This document shows, piece after piece, positions 1 through 5,615 of a stretch of 12,206 nt of DNA. The stretch is taken from contig JAEWCY010000269.1 in NCBI GenBank assembly GCA_023390395.1, positions 1 to 12,206 on the forward strand, written 5' to 3'. Source of the DNA: Pseudomonadota bacterium. GTDB taxonomy: Bacteria > Desulfobacterota > Desulfovibrionia > Desulfovibrionales > Desulfovibrionaceae. The position numbers and the translations under genes are program-made. The notes under the pieces were generated by a model. That model was not told where the DNA came from. It did no database searches and saw only the letters and a list, made by a program, of their open reading frames with translations. Every line of letters starts with the position of its first letter. Positions within the stretch are counted from its first letter, which is position 1.

Positions 1-230
1 AGGTCAAGGTGCTGGTGGACCACCTGCTCGAACTCATGAAGCAGTCCATCAAAAAGGACCATTCCCTGCTGGTCAGCGGCTTCGGCAAATTCGAGTCCTA
101 CGACAAGAAGGCGCGCAAGGGCCGCAACCCCCAGACCAACGAGTCGATCATGCTGCCGCCGCGCAAGGTGGTGGTGTTTCGGCTCTCGCGCAAGTTCCGG
201 GCCGAGCTCAATCCCGACGAAGTCCTGTAG
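1..230 (+). CDS. IHF/HU family DNA-binding protein (5' end missing)
   Basis: The reading frame is already open at the left edge, so the N-terminus lies outside the window; about 75 residues are visible of the usual 90-95. The visible part carries the family core: a VSGFGKF turn, then the GRNPQT segment with the proline that intercalates into DNA on the beta arm, then PPRKVVVFR and a C-terminal helix. These proteins bind as dimers and bend DNA for nucleoid structure, recombination and sigma-54 promoters. The GRNPxT arm and the C-terminal extension favour an IHF subunit over plain HU, but alpha versus beta cannot be settled from this fragment. The GTG at position 9 is an internal valine codon rather than a convincing start. 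The gene faces the leftward rlpA-like gene, with a strong hairpin between them. Confidence 0.9.
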   Translation, partial: VKVLVDHLLELMKQSIKKDHSLLVSGFGKFESYDKKARKGRNPQTNESIMLPPRKVVVFRLSRKFRAELNPDEVL

Positions 231-282
231 GCCGGCCCGGCCTCCCCAGGGCGGCGCCGCCGAGGAGGCCGCGCCGCTGTCG

Positions 283-317
283 CGTGCTCGAAATTCGTGA
301 TGCGGATTTCGAGCACG
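283..317. terminator. 15-bp hairpin between convergent genes, possible bidirectional terminator
   Basis: Arms 283-297 (CGTGCTCGAAATTCG) and 303-317 (CGGATTTCGAGCACG) pair over 15 positions with one G-U wobble and a 5-nt loop. The hairpin lies between the ends of two convergent genes (stops at 230 and 376), where a shared terminator is expected. Neither strand has a T-run after the stem, so it is not a canonical intrinsic terminator; a protein-binding palindrome is the alternative. Confidence 0.45.
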
Positions 318-375
318 GGATATTGCGATACGGCCCTTGCTCTTCATTCGCGCGAGTTTTCCAGGCAGCGCCGGG

Positions 376-1122
376 CTACTGCGCCAAGACGAAGGCCCCC
401 TCGAAGACCGCCGACAGGCGCAGCCGCGCCTCCTCGGCGGCGGCGACCGTGGGGAAGGCGCCGGCGTGGACCCGGAAGAACTGGGCGCCGTCGATCTCCT
501 TGTAGTGGATGCGCGAGCCGGCATAGCCCGCCGCCAGAATCCTGGCGAAGAGCTTCTCCGCGTTCTCGCGCCGGGTGAACGCTCCCACCTGCACGTAAAA
601 CGGCCCCGGCAGCTCGCCGCCCGGGGTCGCCCCCGGCACGTCTCCCACGACCTCCACCCGCACCCGGGCCGTGCCCCGGCCGTAGACGGCCAGGGCCTTG
701 GCCCCGGCCAGGGACAGGTCCACGATCCGCCCGGCCACGAAAGGCCCCCGGTCGTTGACCCGAAGCACCTGGGACCGGCCGTTCTCCAGATTGGTCACCC
801 GCACCATGGTGTGCATGGGCAGAAGCTTGTGGGCGCAGGTCAGCTGGTTCTGGTCGTAGATCTCGCCACAGGAGGTCAGCCGGCCGTGGAAGCCCGGGCC
901 GTACCAGGAGGCCACGCCCTCCTCGCGGTAGCCCCTGGCCGAATGCAGCGGCACGTAGGTCACGCCCTTGACCGTGTAGGGACGCAGGGTGGCCGGCTCG
1001 CGGCCCGAGGGCCGGGGAACCGGGGCCTTGGCGGCGCAGCCCCAGAGCAGGGCGGCCAGGAGGCAGACGACGAGCGGGCGAATGATGCTGTGGAGGCGTC
1101 GGCACAAGGCGGGGTACGGCAT
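376..1122 (-). CDS. rlpA: RlpA-like septal lytic transglycosylase lipoprotein (DPBB + SPOR)
   Basis: This 248-residue lipoprotein has an N-terminal hydrophobic segment (about 14-28) ending in a lipobox-like LWGC, so Cys29 should be lipidated. Residues 68-150 form the double-psi beta-barrel of RlpA: ASWYGPGFHGR, GE (Glu87), AH (His98) and NDRGPF (Asp124). These match the residues implicated in lytic transglycosylase activity of Pseudomonas RlpA. Residues 174-247 form a SPOR domain, which binds denuded glycan at division sites. Two positions usually occupied by small residues are cysteines (85 and 96). The ATG at 1122 is used because it gives a complete lipoprotein signal; its ribosome site (CAGGG) is weak. 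It lies 56 bp downstream of the c-di-GMP gene on the same strand and is probably co-transcribed with it. The minus-strand frame stays open far upstream, but that part is a shadow of the next gene. Confidence 0.9.
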   Translation of the reverse strand: MPYPALCRRLHSIIRPLVVCLLAALLWGCAAKAPVPRPSGREPATLRPYTVKGVTYVPLHSARGYREEGVASWYGPGFHGRLTSCGEIYDQNQLTCAHKLLPMHTMVRVTNLENGRSQVLRVNDRGPFVAGRIVDLSLAGAKALAVYGRGTARVRVEVVGDVPGATPGGELPGPFYVQVGAFTRRENAEKLFARILAAGYAGSRIHYKEIDGAQFFRVHAGAFPTVAAAEEARLRLSAVFEGAFVLAQ

Positions 1123-1178
1123 GCCCTGTGGTAGCCGCTGCGCCCTCGCCGCGCAACCGGGGGCGGGGGCCGGGCGGA

Positions 1179-3317
1179 TCAGCAGAGGCAGCCCTGGGGC
1201 CGGCGGGAGAGGAAGGCCAAAAGCTCGCTTTCGGGCATGGGCCTGGCGTAGTGGAAGCCCTGGCCCATGTCGCAGCGCAGGGCGGCCAAGTCGTCGAGCT
1301 GGGGCACGGTCTCGATGCCCTCGGCCACCACGTCGTAGCCCAGGCTGTGGGCCAGGCCGATGACCGAGCGCACGATGGCCCGGTTGCCGTGCTCCTCCAT
1401 GCCCGAGACGAAGGCCCGGTCCACCTTGAGGGTGTCGATGGGGAAGCGCTGGAGGTAGGACAGGGAGGAATAGCCCGTGCCGAAGTCGTCGATGCCGATG
1501 CGGGCCCCGAGCTCCCGCAGGCCGCGCAGCTTGAGCATGGCCGATTCCGGGTTTTCCATGAGCACGCTTTCCGTGATCTCGAGCTTGAGGTCTTCCGGGG
1601 CCATGCCCTCGGCGCGAAGCCCGCTCACGATCTGCTTGACCAGGTCCGGCTGGCTGAACTGGCGGGCCGACAGGTTCACGGACATGAAAAAGGGCGTTTC
1701 GCCCAGCAGCCCCCGCCGCCAGCGGGCCATGGCCCGGCAGGCCTCGGCCAGGACCAGCGCGCCCAGGGGAATGATCAGTCCGCTCTGCTCGGCGGCCGGA
1801 ATGAACTCGGCCGGGGACGTCAGCGAGCCGTCGGCCCGCCGCCAGCGCACCAGCGCCTCCACCCCGCGCGGAGCCAGGGTGCGCAGGCAGAAGATGGGCT
1901 GGTAGTGGAGCACGAACTCGCCCCGGTCGATGGCCAGGCGCAGGTTGGTCTCCAGGTCCATGACCCGCTCGGCCCGCTCGCGCATGCTCCACTCGAACAC
2001 CCGCACCCGGCCGATGCCGGCCGCCCGGGCGCTGCTCATGGCGATGGCCGCGTTTTGCAGCAGCTCCTCGGGCCGGTCGTAGTCGGCCGGGCCGAGCACC
2101 ACGCCCATGCTGCCCGTGACGTAGCACTGGCGGCCCTCCACGGAAAAAGGCAGGCGCAGCCGCTCCCGGATGGCCTTGACGATGCGCAGCGCGTCGCCCG
2201 GCGCGGCGATCTCCTCGAGCAGCACCGCGAATTCGTCCCCGCCCACCCGGGCCACGGTGTCGAGCTGGCGCACCTCGCGGCGCAGCCTGTCGGCCACGCG
2301 CTTGAGCAGCTCGTCGCCGGCCAGGTGCCCCAGGCTGTCGTTGATGCGCTTGAAGCGGTCGATATCCATGAAAAGCAGGGCGTAGACGTAGTTGGAGCGC
2401 CGCCTGGCCCGCTCGATGGCCCGGGCGATGCGGTCCAGGCACAGGGCGCGGTTGGGCAGGCCGGTCAGGGCGTCGTGGAAGGTGCGGTAGCGCAGCCGCT
2501 CCTCGCCGTGCTTGCGCTCGGTCACGTCCTCCAGGGCCACGGCCACCTGGCCGGGGGCCGGGCTGTAGGCCTGGGCCAGGAAATACATGTTGAGCGGCCC
2601 GAGGAAGTTCTCGAAGCGCGTGGAGCGCGCCGTGCGGGCCGTCTCGCCGAGCGTCTCCAGCCAGAAGGGCTCGATGTCCGGGAAGACCTCGGTCAAGAGC
2701 TTGTCCACCACGTTCTCGTGGGAGAGCCCGGTCATCTTCTCGAAGGCCGGGTTGGCGTCGAGGATCCGGAGGTCGCCGGGGCCGCCCTGGGCGGGGATGT
2801 GGGCAAGGAGCAGGAAGGCGTTGAGCATGCCGGAGAAAAGCCCCCGGTAGCGCTGTTCGCTGCGGCGCAGCTCCCGTTCGGTGCGGTGCTTGAAAAGGGC
2901 CACCTCCATGGCCGTGCGCAGCCAGTCCTCGTCCACGGGCTTGAGCACGTAGCCGTAGGGCGCGGTGCGCTTGGCCCGCTGGAGGGTGACGCGGTCGGTG
3001 TGGGAGGTGAGGAAGACGACCGGGACCTCGCACTCCCGCTGGATGACGCAGGCGGCTTCCACGCCGTCCATGTCGCCCTTGAGGAAGATGTCCATGAGCA
3101 CGAGGTCCGGGCGCAGGCTGTCGCACAGTTCCACGGCCTCGGCCCCGGAGGCCGTGAGCCCGGCCAGGCAGTAGCCCAGCCGCCGCAGGATGGCCTTGAG
3201 GTCCAGCGCCACGATGCGCTCGTCCTCGACCACCAGCACCCGGGGCGCGCGCCCGTTCAGGCCGTTGCCCTCGGTCATGAGGCCGTCGCAGGTCGGGTCG
3301 AGATTGCGGGCGATCAC
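1179..3317 (-). CDS. Response regulator REC-PAS-GGDEF-EAL, c-di-GMP cyclase/phosphodiesterase
   Basis: This is a 712-residue cytoplasmic signalling protein. Residues 26-143 are a receiver domain: acidic pair 31-32, phospho-acceptor Asp76 in LVLMDIF, and Lys126 in LKP. Residues 154-267 are a PAS domain ending in the usual DVTERK linker. Residues 275-443 are a GGDEF domain with intact GGDEF at 359-363 and an RxxD inhibitory site (Arg350-Asp353) five residues before it. Residues 452-703 are an EAL domain with EALVRW, NLSARQF, LEITES, DDFGTGYSS, LKVD and EGIET all present. Both cyclic-di-GMP synthesis and breakdown are therefore possible; net activity cannot be read from sequence. The GTG start at 3317 follows a good ribosome site (CGAGG), whereas the ATG at 3278 has none. 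The cognate histidine kinase is not in the window. The rlpA-like gene follows on the same strand. Confidence 0.93.
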   Translation of the reverse strand: MIARNLDPTCDGLMTEGNGLNGRAPRVLVVEDERIVALDLKAILRRLGYCLAGLTASGAEAVELCDSLRPDLVLMDIFLKGDMDGVEAACVIQRECEVPVVFLTSHTDRVTLQRAKRTAPYGYVLKPVDEDWLRTAMEVALFKHRTERELRRSEQRYRGLFSGMLNAFLLLAHIPAQGGPGDLRILDANPAFEKMTGLSHENVVDKLLTEVFPDIEPFWLETLGETARTARSTRFENFLGPLNMYFLAQAYSPAPGQVAVALEDVTERKHGEERLRYRTFHDALTGLPNRALCLDRIARAIERARRRSNYVYALLFMDIDRFKRINDSLGHLAGDELLKRVADRLRREVRQLDTVARVGGDEFAVLLEEIAAPGDALRIVKAIRERLRLPFSVEGRQCYVTGSMGVVLGPADYDRPEELLQNAAIAMSSARAAGIGRVRVFEWSMRERAERVMDLETNLRLAIDRGEFVLHYQPIFCLRTLAPRGVEALVRWRRADGSLTSPAEFIPAAEQSGLIIPLGALVLAEACRAMARWRRGLLGETPFFMSVNLSARQFSQPDLVKQIVSGLRAEGMAPEDLKLEITESVLMENPESAMLKLRGLRELGARIGIDDFGTGYSSLSYLQRFPIDTLKVDRAFVSGMEEHGNRAIVRSVIGLAHSLGYDVVAEGIETVPQLDDLAALRCDMGQGFHYARPMPESELLAFLSRRPQGCLC

Positions 3318-3467
3318 GGCATCCTCGGATTACGGAAATGGCGAGAAAGCATGTTGACCCTTTTGCATGGAGCTGTAAAGGCCTGCCGGCGTTTTCCGAC
3401 CCGCAGTCGTTACTTTTTTCACGAATGCGCTAGGCCCCGGCAGCGGGTGCGGCGCCAGAACGAAAGC

Positions 3468-3498
3468 GGCGCGTCCCGTCCGAAGAGCGGGACGCGCC
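3468..3498 (-). terminator. Intrinsic-type terminator of the 88-residue gene
   Basis: A perfect 11-bp stem (GGCGCGTCCCG at 3468-3478 with CGGGACGCGCC at 3488-3498) has a 9-nt loop. Read on the minus strand it starts 20 bp after the stop at 3519 and is followed by GCTTTCGTTCT, a moderately T-rich tail. That polarity fits termination of the leftward gene. On the plus strand the tail has no T-run. Confidence 0.6.
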
Positions 3499-3518
3499 AG
3501 GAAAGCCGGACGGCGGCC

Positions 3519-3785
3519 CTAGACCGGGCAAACGCCGCGGCGCAGACAGTAGTTTTCCAGAAAACGCCCGATCTGGATGCCCACGGCGGCGCAGGCGCCG
3601 ACCGTCACGCAGGCGTCGGCGTCGTCCCTGTCCAGGTGGGTGGACAGGCGGCTTCCTTCGCGCTGCATGGTCACGAGCCAATCGCCGTTTATCGGGTCCT
3701 CGCCCACGGACAGGTCGATGCCGTGCCGGGCGATCTCGGGGTACAGGGTGTCGATGGAGGCGGCGATCCGCCTTGGATCGGTCAT
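3519..3785 (-). CDS. Unrecognised small protein, 88 residues, two CX5C pairs
   Basis: I do not recognise the family. The product is soluble: no signal peptide or membrane segment is visible. Its four cysteines (59, 65, 80, 86) are all in the last third, arranged as CX5C, 14 residues, CX5C, with a small-residue-rich VGACAAVGIQIG stretch between the pairs. The pattern could suit a metal site or disulphides, but it is not a standard zinc ribbon. The start is the ATG at 3785, which has a near-perfect ribosome site (AAGGAGG) 5 nt upstream; an in-frame GTG at 3800 overlaps that site and is unlikely. The gene has its own terminator-like hairpin downstream and a candidate -35 upstream, so it is probably transcribed separately from both neighbours. 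Confidence 0.8.
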   Translation of the reverse strand: MTDPRRIAASIDTLYPEIARHGIDLSVGEDPINGDWLVTMQREGSRLSTHLDRDDADACVTVGACAAVGIQIGRFLENYCLRRGVCPV

Positions 3786-3803
3786 GATGCCCTCCTTCAC
3801 TGC

Positions 3804-3861
3804 GGCCCCGCGTGTCTCCGGGGGCCTCGTTCTAGCATGCGACCGATTCGGGCGGTGTCAA
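3804..3861 (-). promoter_or_regulatory. Candidate promoter region of the 88-residue gene
   Basis: A perfect TTGACA -35 hexamer lies on the minus strand at 3856-3861, between the STAS gene stop and the next start. The -10 is unclear: TGCTAG at 3832-3837 (18-bp spacing) is poor, and TAGAAC at 3829-3834 is better and carries a TGn extension, but it is 21 bp away. A 6-bp GC hairpin (3804-3809 with 3821-3826) lies in the leader before the ribosome site. Confidence 0.3.
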
Positions 3862-3869
3862 GGCGGGGG

Positions 3870-4232
3870 TCAGGCGTCGCGGGCCAGGAGCAGCTCCTCG
3901 GGGTCCATGTCCGTGTGGATGTCCCGCGAGATCTGGAAGAAGCCGTACAGGTCGCGCAGGCGCAGCTCGTCGGCCACGGCCGGCTGGGGATTGGCCAGGA
4001 TCAGGCGGCGGCCCTTGGTGGCCAGGGCGGTCTGCAGGCGCACCAACGCGCCCACGCCCGTGCTGTCCACGGCCTGGACGCGGGCCATGTCCAGCACCGT
4101 GACCGGGTAGCGGCCGACGTTGGCCGCCTCGAGAACGGCGGTTTCCAGCTCCAGGGCGGCCGCCGCGCCAAGGACGTCCTGGGCGGCGGCCCACAGGACG
4201 CCCCGGTGGGTGGTGATGGCGATGCGGCTCAT
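3870..4232 (-). CDS. STAS domain protein (anti-sigma factor antagonist-like)
   Basis: This 120-residue protein is a single STAS domain of the SpoIIAA/RsbV type. The diagnostic segment is LDMARVQAVDSTGVGAL (48-63), a beta strand followed by the DSTG loop, in which Ser57 is the position phosphorylated by partner-switch kinases. It is followed by the amphipathic helix and the RRLILANPQPAV strand. Family members bind an anti-sigma kinase, or act as modules in chemoreception and c-di-GMP circuits. No serine kinase (RsbW/SpoIIAB type) or PP2C phosphatase is in the window, so the partner is unknown. The start is the ATG at 4232; its ribosome site is weak, and the gap upstream carries a very strong hairpin. 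It is followed by the 88-residue gene after 84 bp. Confidence 0.85.
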   Translation of the reverse strand: MSRIAITTHRGVLWAAAQDVLGAAAALELETAVLEAANVGRYPVTVLDMARVQAVDSTGVGALVRLQTALATKGRRLILANPQPAVADELRLRDLYGFFQISRDIHTDMDPEELLLARDA

Positions 4233-4263
4233 GATTGGCGTGTTCCGTGGTCCTCAAACGGGG

Positions 4264-4291
4264 CCGGGCGCGGGGGGATGCCCGCGCCCGG
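4264..4291. other. Strong 11-bp GC hairpin upstream of the STAS gene
   Basis: Arms CCGGGCGCGGG (4264-4274) and CCCGCGCCCGG (4281-4291) are perfectly complementary with a 6-nt loop; a further GGG/CCC pairing (4261-4263 with 4294-4296) extends it past a 2-nt bulge. On the minus strand it lies after the zinc-ribbon gene and 31 nt before the STAS start. No T-run follows on either strand, so it may be a weak terminator or a leader structure. Confidence 0.4.
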
Positions 4292-4420
4292 AGCCCGTCG
4301 GTTTCCCTCCATTACCGAAAAGCCGGCGGCCCAGGCAAGGGGCGGCGAGGCCGGTCGGAGGGAGCGGGGCGCAATCACGGGCTTTTTTTCTTGCCGCCCG
4401 GACGCGTTCCGGTGGGCGGC

Positions 4421-4654
4421 CTACTTGTACCAGGACAGCAGGTTGAAGGCGGTGTAGCCGTTGTCCGGGTCCTCGGCGTAGCGGCAACCGAGGTTGTTGT
4501 CCTCGTCCTTGTGCTGGATGCCGGTCTTCGAATTGCGGTAGAACACGCATTCGTTGTTGTTGCACACGAGGATTTCCCCCCAGCCCGATTCCGGCGGGCC
4601 GATCCAGGACGAGAGCTGCACCCCGCAGTGCGGGCAGAAACGTTCTTCGAGCAT
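4421..4654 (-). CDS. Small zinc-ribbon protein, 77 residues
   Basis: CPHC at residues 7-10 and CNNNEC at 31-36 form a four-cysteine zinc ribbon, with a GPPESGWGEILVC segment leading into the second pair. This resembles small conserved zinc-ribbon proteins of deltaproteobacteria, whose role I do not know. A fifth cysteine (57) lies in an acidic, aromatic C-terminal tail ending in NLLSWYK. There is no signal peptide. The start is the ATG at 4654, with AAGGAG 9 nt upstream; the frame stays open to 4711 but without a better start. The protein could bind nucleic acid or another protein, but nothing in the sequence decides this. Confidence 0.8.
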   Translation of the reverse strand: MLEERFCPHCGVQLSSWIGPPESGWGEILVCNNNECVFYRNSKTGIQHKDEDNNLGCRYAEDPDNGYTAFNLLSWYK

Positions 4655-4708
4655 GGCGCGAGTCTCCTTGGCTGCGGACGTCCGGCCCTGGCCGGCGTCC
4701 TGGCAAGA

Positions 4709-4736
4709 CATGTAGGCACGATCGGGGAGGCGTCAA
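4709..4736 (-). promoter_or_regulatory. Candidate sigma-70 promoter of the zinc-ribbon gene
   Basis: On the minus strand TTGACG (4731-4736) and TACATG (4709-4714) are 16 bp apart and lie 55-80 bp upstream of the start at 4654. The -35 matches consensus at 5 of 6 positions; the -10 is weak (3 of 6). Confidence 0.35.
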
Positions 4737-4741
4737 CGGGC

Positions 4742-4787
4742 GGGGCCGGACGGCCCCCGGCCCCCCCGCCGCCCCGGGCGGGCGGCG
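4742..4787 (-). terminator. Double GC hairpin downstream of the CBS-ACT gene
   Basis: Two adjacent stems lie just past the stop of the leftward CBS-ACT gene: CGCCGCCC (4767-4774) with GGGCGGCG (4780-4787), and GGGGCC (4742-4747) with GGCCCC (4752-4757). They lie in a 64-bp tract (4737-4800) with only two A/T bases. There is no T-run, so intrinsic termination is uncertain. Confidence 0.35.
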
Positions 4788-4802
4788 CGGGGGAGGGGCG
4801 GT

Positions 4803-5465
4803 CTAGAAGTTGTCCTTGGCCCAGTAGAGCAGATTGTGGTTGGCCGAAAGCCGGTCGATGAGCTCCCGGGCCTCGTCGTCGCCCAGGGGATGGACGCGGA
4901 TGTAGACCGTGCGGCGGTCGGGGCTGGCCTCGTCGTAGGAAGTCAGGATGCTGATGATGCGCACGTCGTGGGTCTTGAGGTCGTCGAGCACGGTCTTGAG
5001 GCTGCCCGAGACGTTGGGCAGGTCCAGGGCGAACTGGATGCCGCCGCTTAAGACCCCGGTGATGCTCACCAGCACCTTGAAGATGTCGCTGTCGGTGATG
5101 ACGCCGACCACCTTGCCGTCGGCGTCCACCACGGGCAGCCCGCCCACGTTGTGGCGCAAAAGGAGCACCGCCGCCTTTTCCACCGTGTCGTCGGGCGTCA
5201 CCGTGACCACGTTTTTGGTCATGATGTCGCCGACCTTGATTTCCGAGAGCAGGTAGTAGAGCTCGTGCATGTCCAGCGTGGTGGCCTTGGACGGAGAGGC
5301 TTCCTTGATGTCGCGGTCGGACACGATGCCGGCGATGCGGCCGTCGTCGTCCACCACGGGCAGCCGGTGGTAGCCGTTCTCCTTCATGAGCTTGGCCGCC
5401 TTCATGATGGAGGTGGCCGGCTTGGCAGTGACCGGGGATTTGCTCATCCAGTCCTTGATCAGCAT
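4803..5465 (-). CDS. AcuB-like CBS-CBS-ACT domain protein
   Basis: This 220-residue cytoplasmic protein has two CBS motifs: residues 2-57, starting IKDWMSKSPVTA and ending GIVSDRDI, and 76-135, starting VGDIMTKNVVTV and ending GVITDSDI. A C-terminal ACT domain (about 141-216) starts GIQFALDLPNVSG. This order and length match AcuB of Bacillus. CBS pairs usually bind adenosine nucleotides and ACT domains bind small ligands such as amino acids, so the protein is probably a metabolic sensor; its target is not identifiable here. The start is the ATG at 5465, with AAGGAG 6 nt upstream; the frame runs open to 5579 without a better site. It is transcribed away from the dehydrogenase gene, and a candidate promoter lies at 5557-5584. 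Confidence 0.88.
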   Translation of the reverse strand: MLIKDWMSKSPVTAKPATSIMKAAKLMKENGYHRLPVVDDDGRIAGIVSDRDIKEASPSKATTLDMHELYYLLSEIKVGDIMTKNVVTVTPDDTVEKAAVLLLRHNVGGLPVVDADGKVVGVITDSDIFKVLVSITGVLSGGIQFALDLPNVSGSLKTVLDDLKTHDVRIISILTSYDEASPDRRTVYIRVHPLGDDEARELIDRLSANHNLLYWAKDNF

Positions 5466-5486
5466 GTGCGTCTCCTTGACGGTCCC

Positions 5487-5513
5487 TTGAGGATGGCCCG
5501 CTTGTGGTATAAG
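5487..5513 (+). promoter_or_regulatory. Candidate promoter of the dehydrogenase gene
   Basis: TTGAGG (5487-5492) and TATAAG (5508-5513) are 15 bp apart, and the -10 carries the TGn extension (TGGTATAAG), which tolerates a poor -35 or spacing. It lies about 100 bp upstream of the start at 5616, leaving a long leader. Confidence 0.4.
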
Positions 5514-5518
5514 GCCCA

Positions 5519-5540
5519 GACGTCGCGCGGCGGACGTCGC
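5519..5540. repeat. Direct repeat GACGTCGC x2, possible operator
   Basis: GACGTCGC occurs at 5519-5526 and 5533-5540, 14 bp apart; each copy contains the palindrome GACGTC. The pair lies between the two facing candidate promoters of the divergent region, where a regulator could affect both. Confidence 0.4.
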
Positions 5541-5556
5541 CGGATACGGTCGGTCT

Positions 5557-5584
5557 CCTATACCAGATTCGGCCGTCATTTCAA
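5557..5584 (-). promoter_or_regulatory. Candidate promoter of the CBS-ACT gene
   Basis: On the minus strand TTGAAA (5579-5584) and TATAGG (5557-5562) are 16 bp apart, again with an extended -10 (TGGTATAGG). It lies about 95 bp upstream of the start at 5465. This is the better of the two promoter candidates in this gap. Confidence 0.45.
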
Positions 5585-5615
5585 GCCATTCGACTCAGCT
5601 CGTCAAGGAGCGCCC

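Noticed and set aside
1123..3126. Upstream extension of the RlpA frame on the minus strand
   Set aside because: The extension is out of frame with, and overlaps, the REC-PAS-GGDEF-EAL gene and translates to Arg/Gly/Pro-rich sequence; the lipoprotein start at 1122 gives a complete product.
3354..3381. TTGACC-16-TAAAGG on the plus strand, promoter-like
   Set aside because: It would read antisense into leftward genes with no plus-strand gene before 5616. A weak opposing pair (TTTACA 3374-3379, CAACAT 3351-3356) could serve the c-di-GMP gene but is too poor to annotate.
3870..4232. STAS protein as partner of the ECF sigma factor at 9660
   Set aside because: STAS partner switching works with serine-kinase anti-sigma factors; the ECF cassette has a single-TM protein without that domain and is 5 kb away on the other strand.
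4383..4420. Hairpin GCCGCCC/GGGCGGC (4393-4399, 4414-4420) beside a T-run as terminator of the zinc-ribbon gene
   Set aside because: Polarity is wrong: on the minus strand the stem is followed by an A-run, and on the plus strand the T-run comes before the stem.
1128..4457. Very long open frame on the plus strand (over 1100 codons) across the leftward genes
   Set aside because: It runs antisense to several clear genes, has a low-complexity His/Gly/Gln/Ala-rich translation, and has no recognisable domain; typical of high-GC shadow frames.
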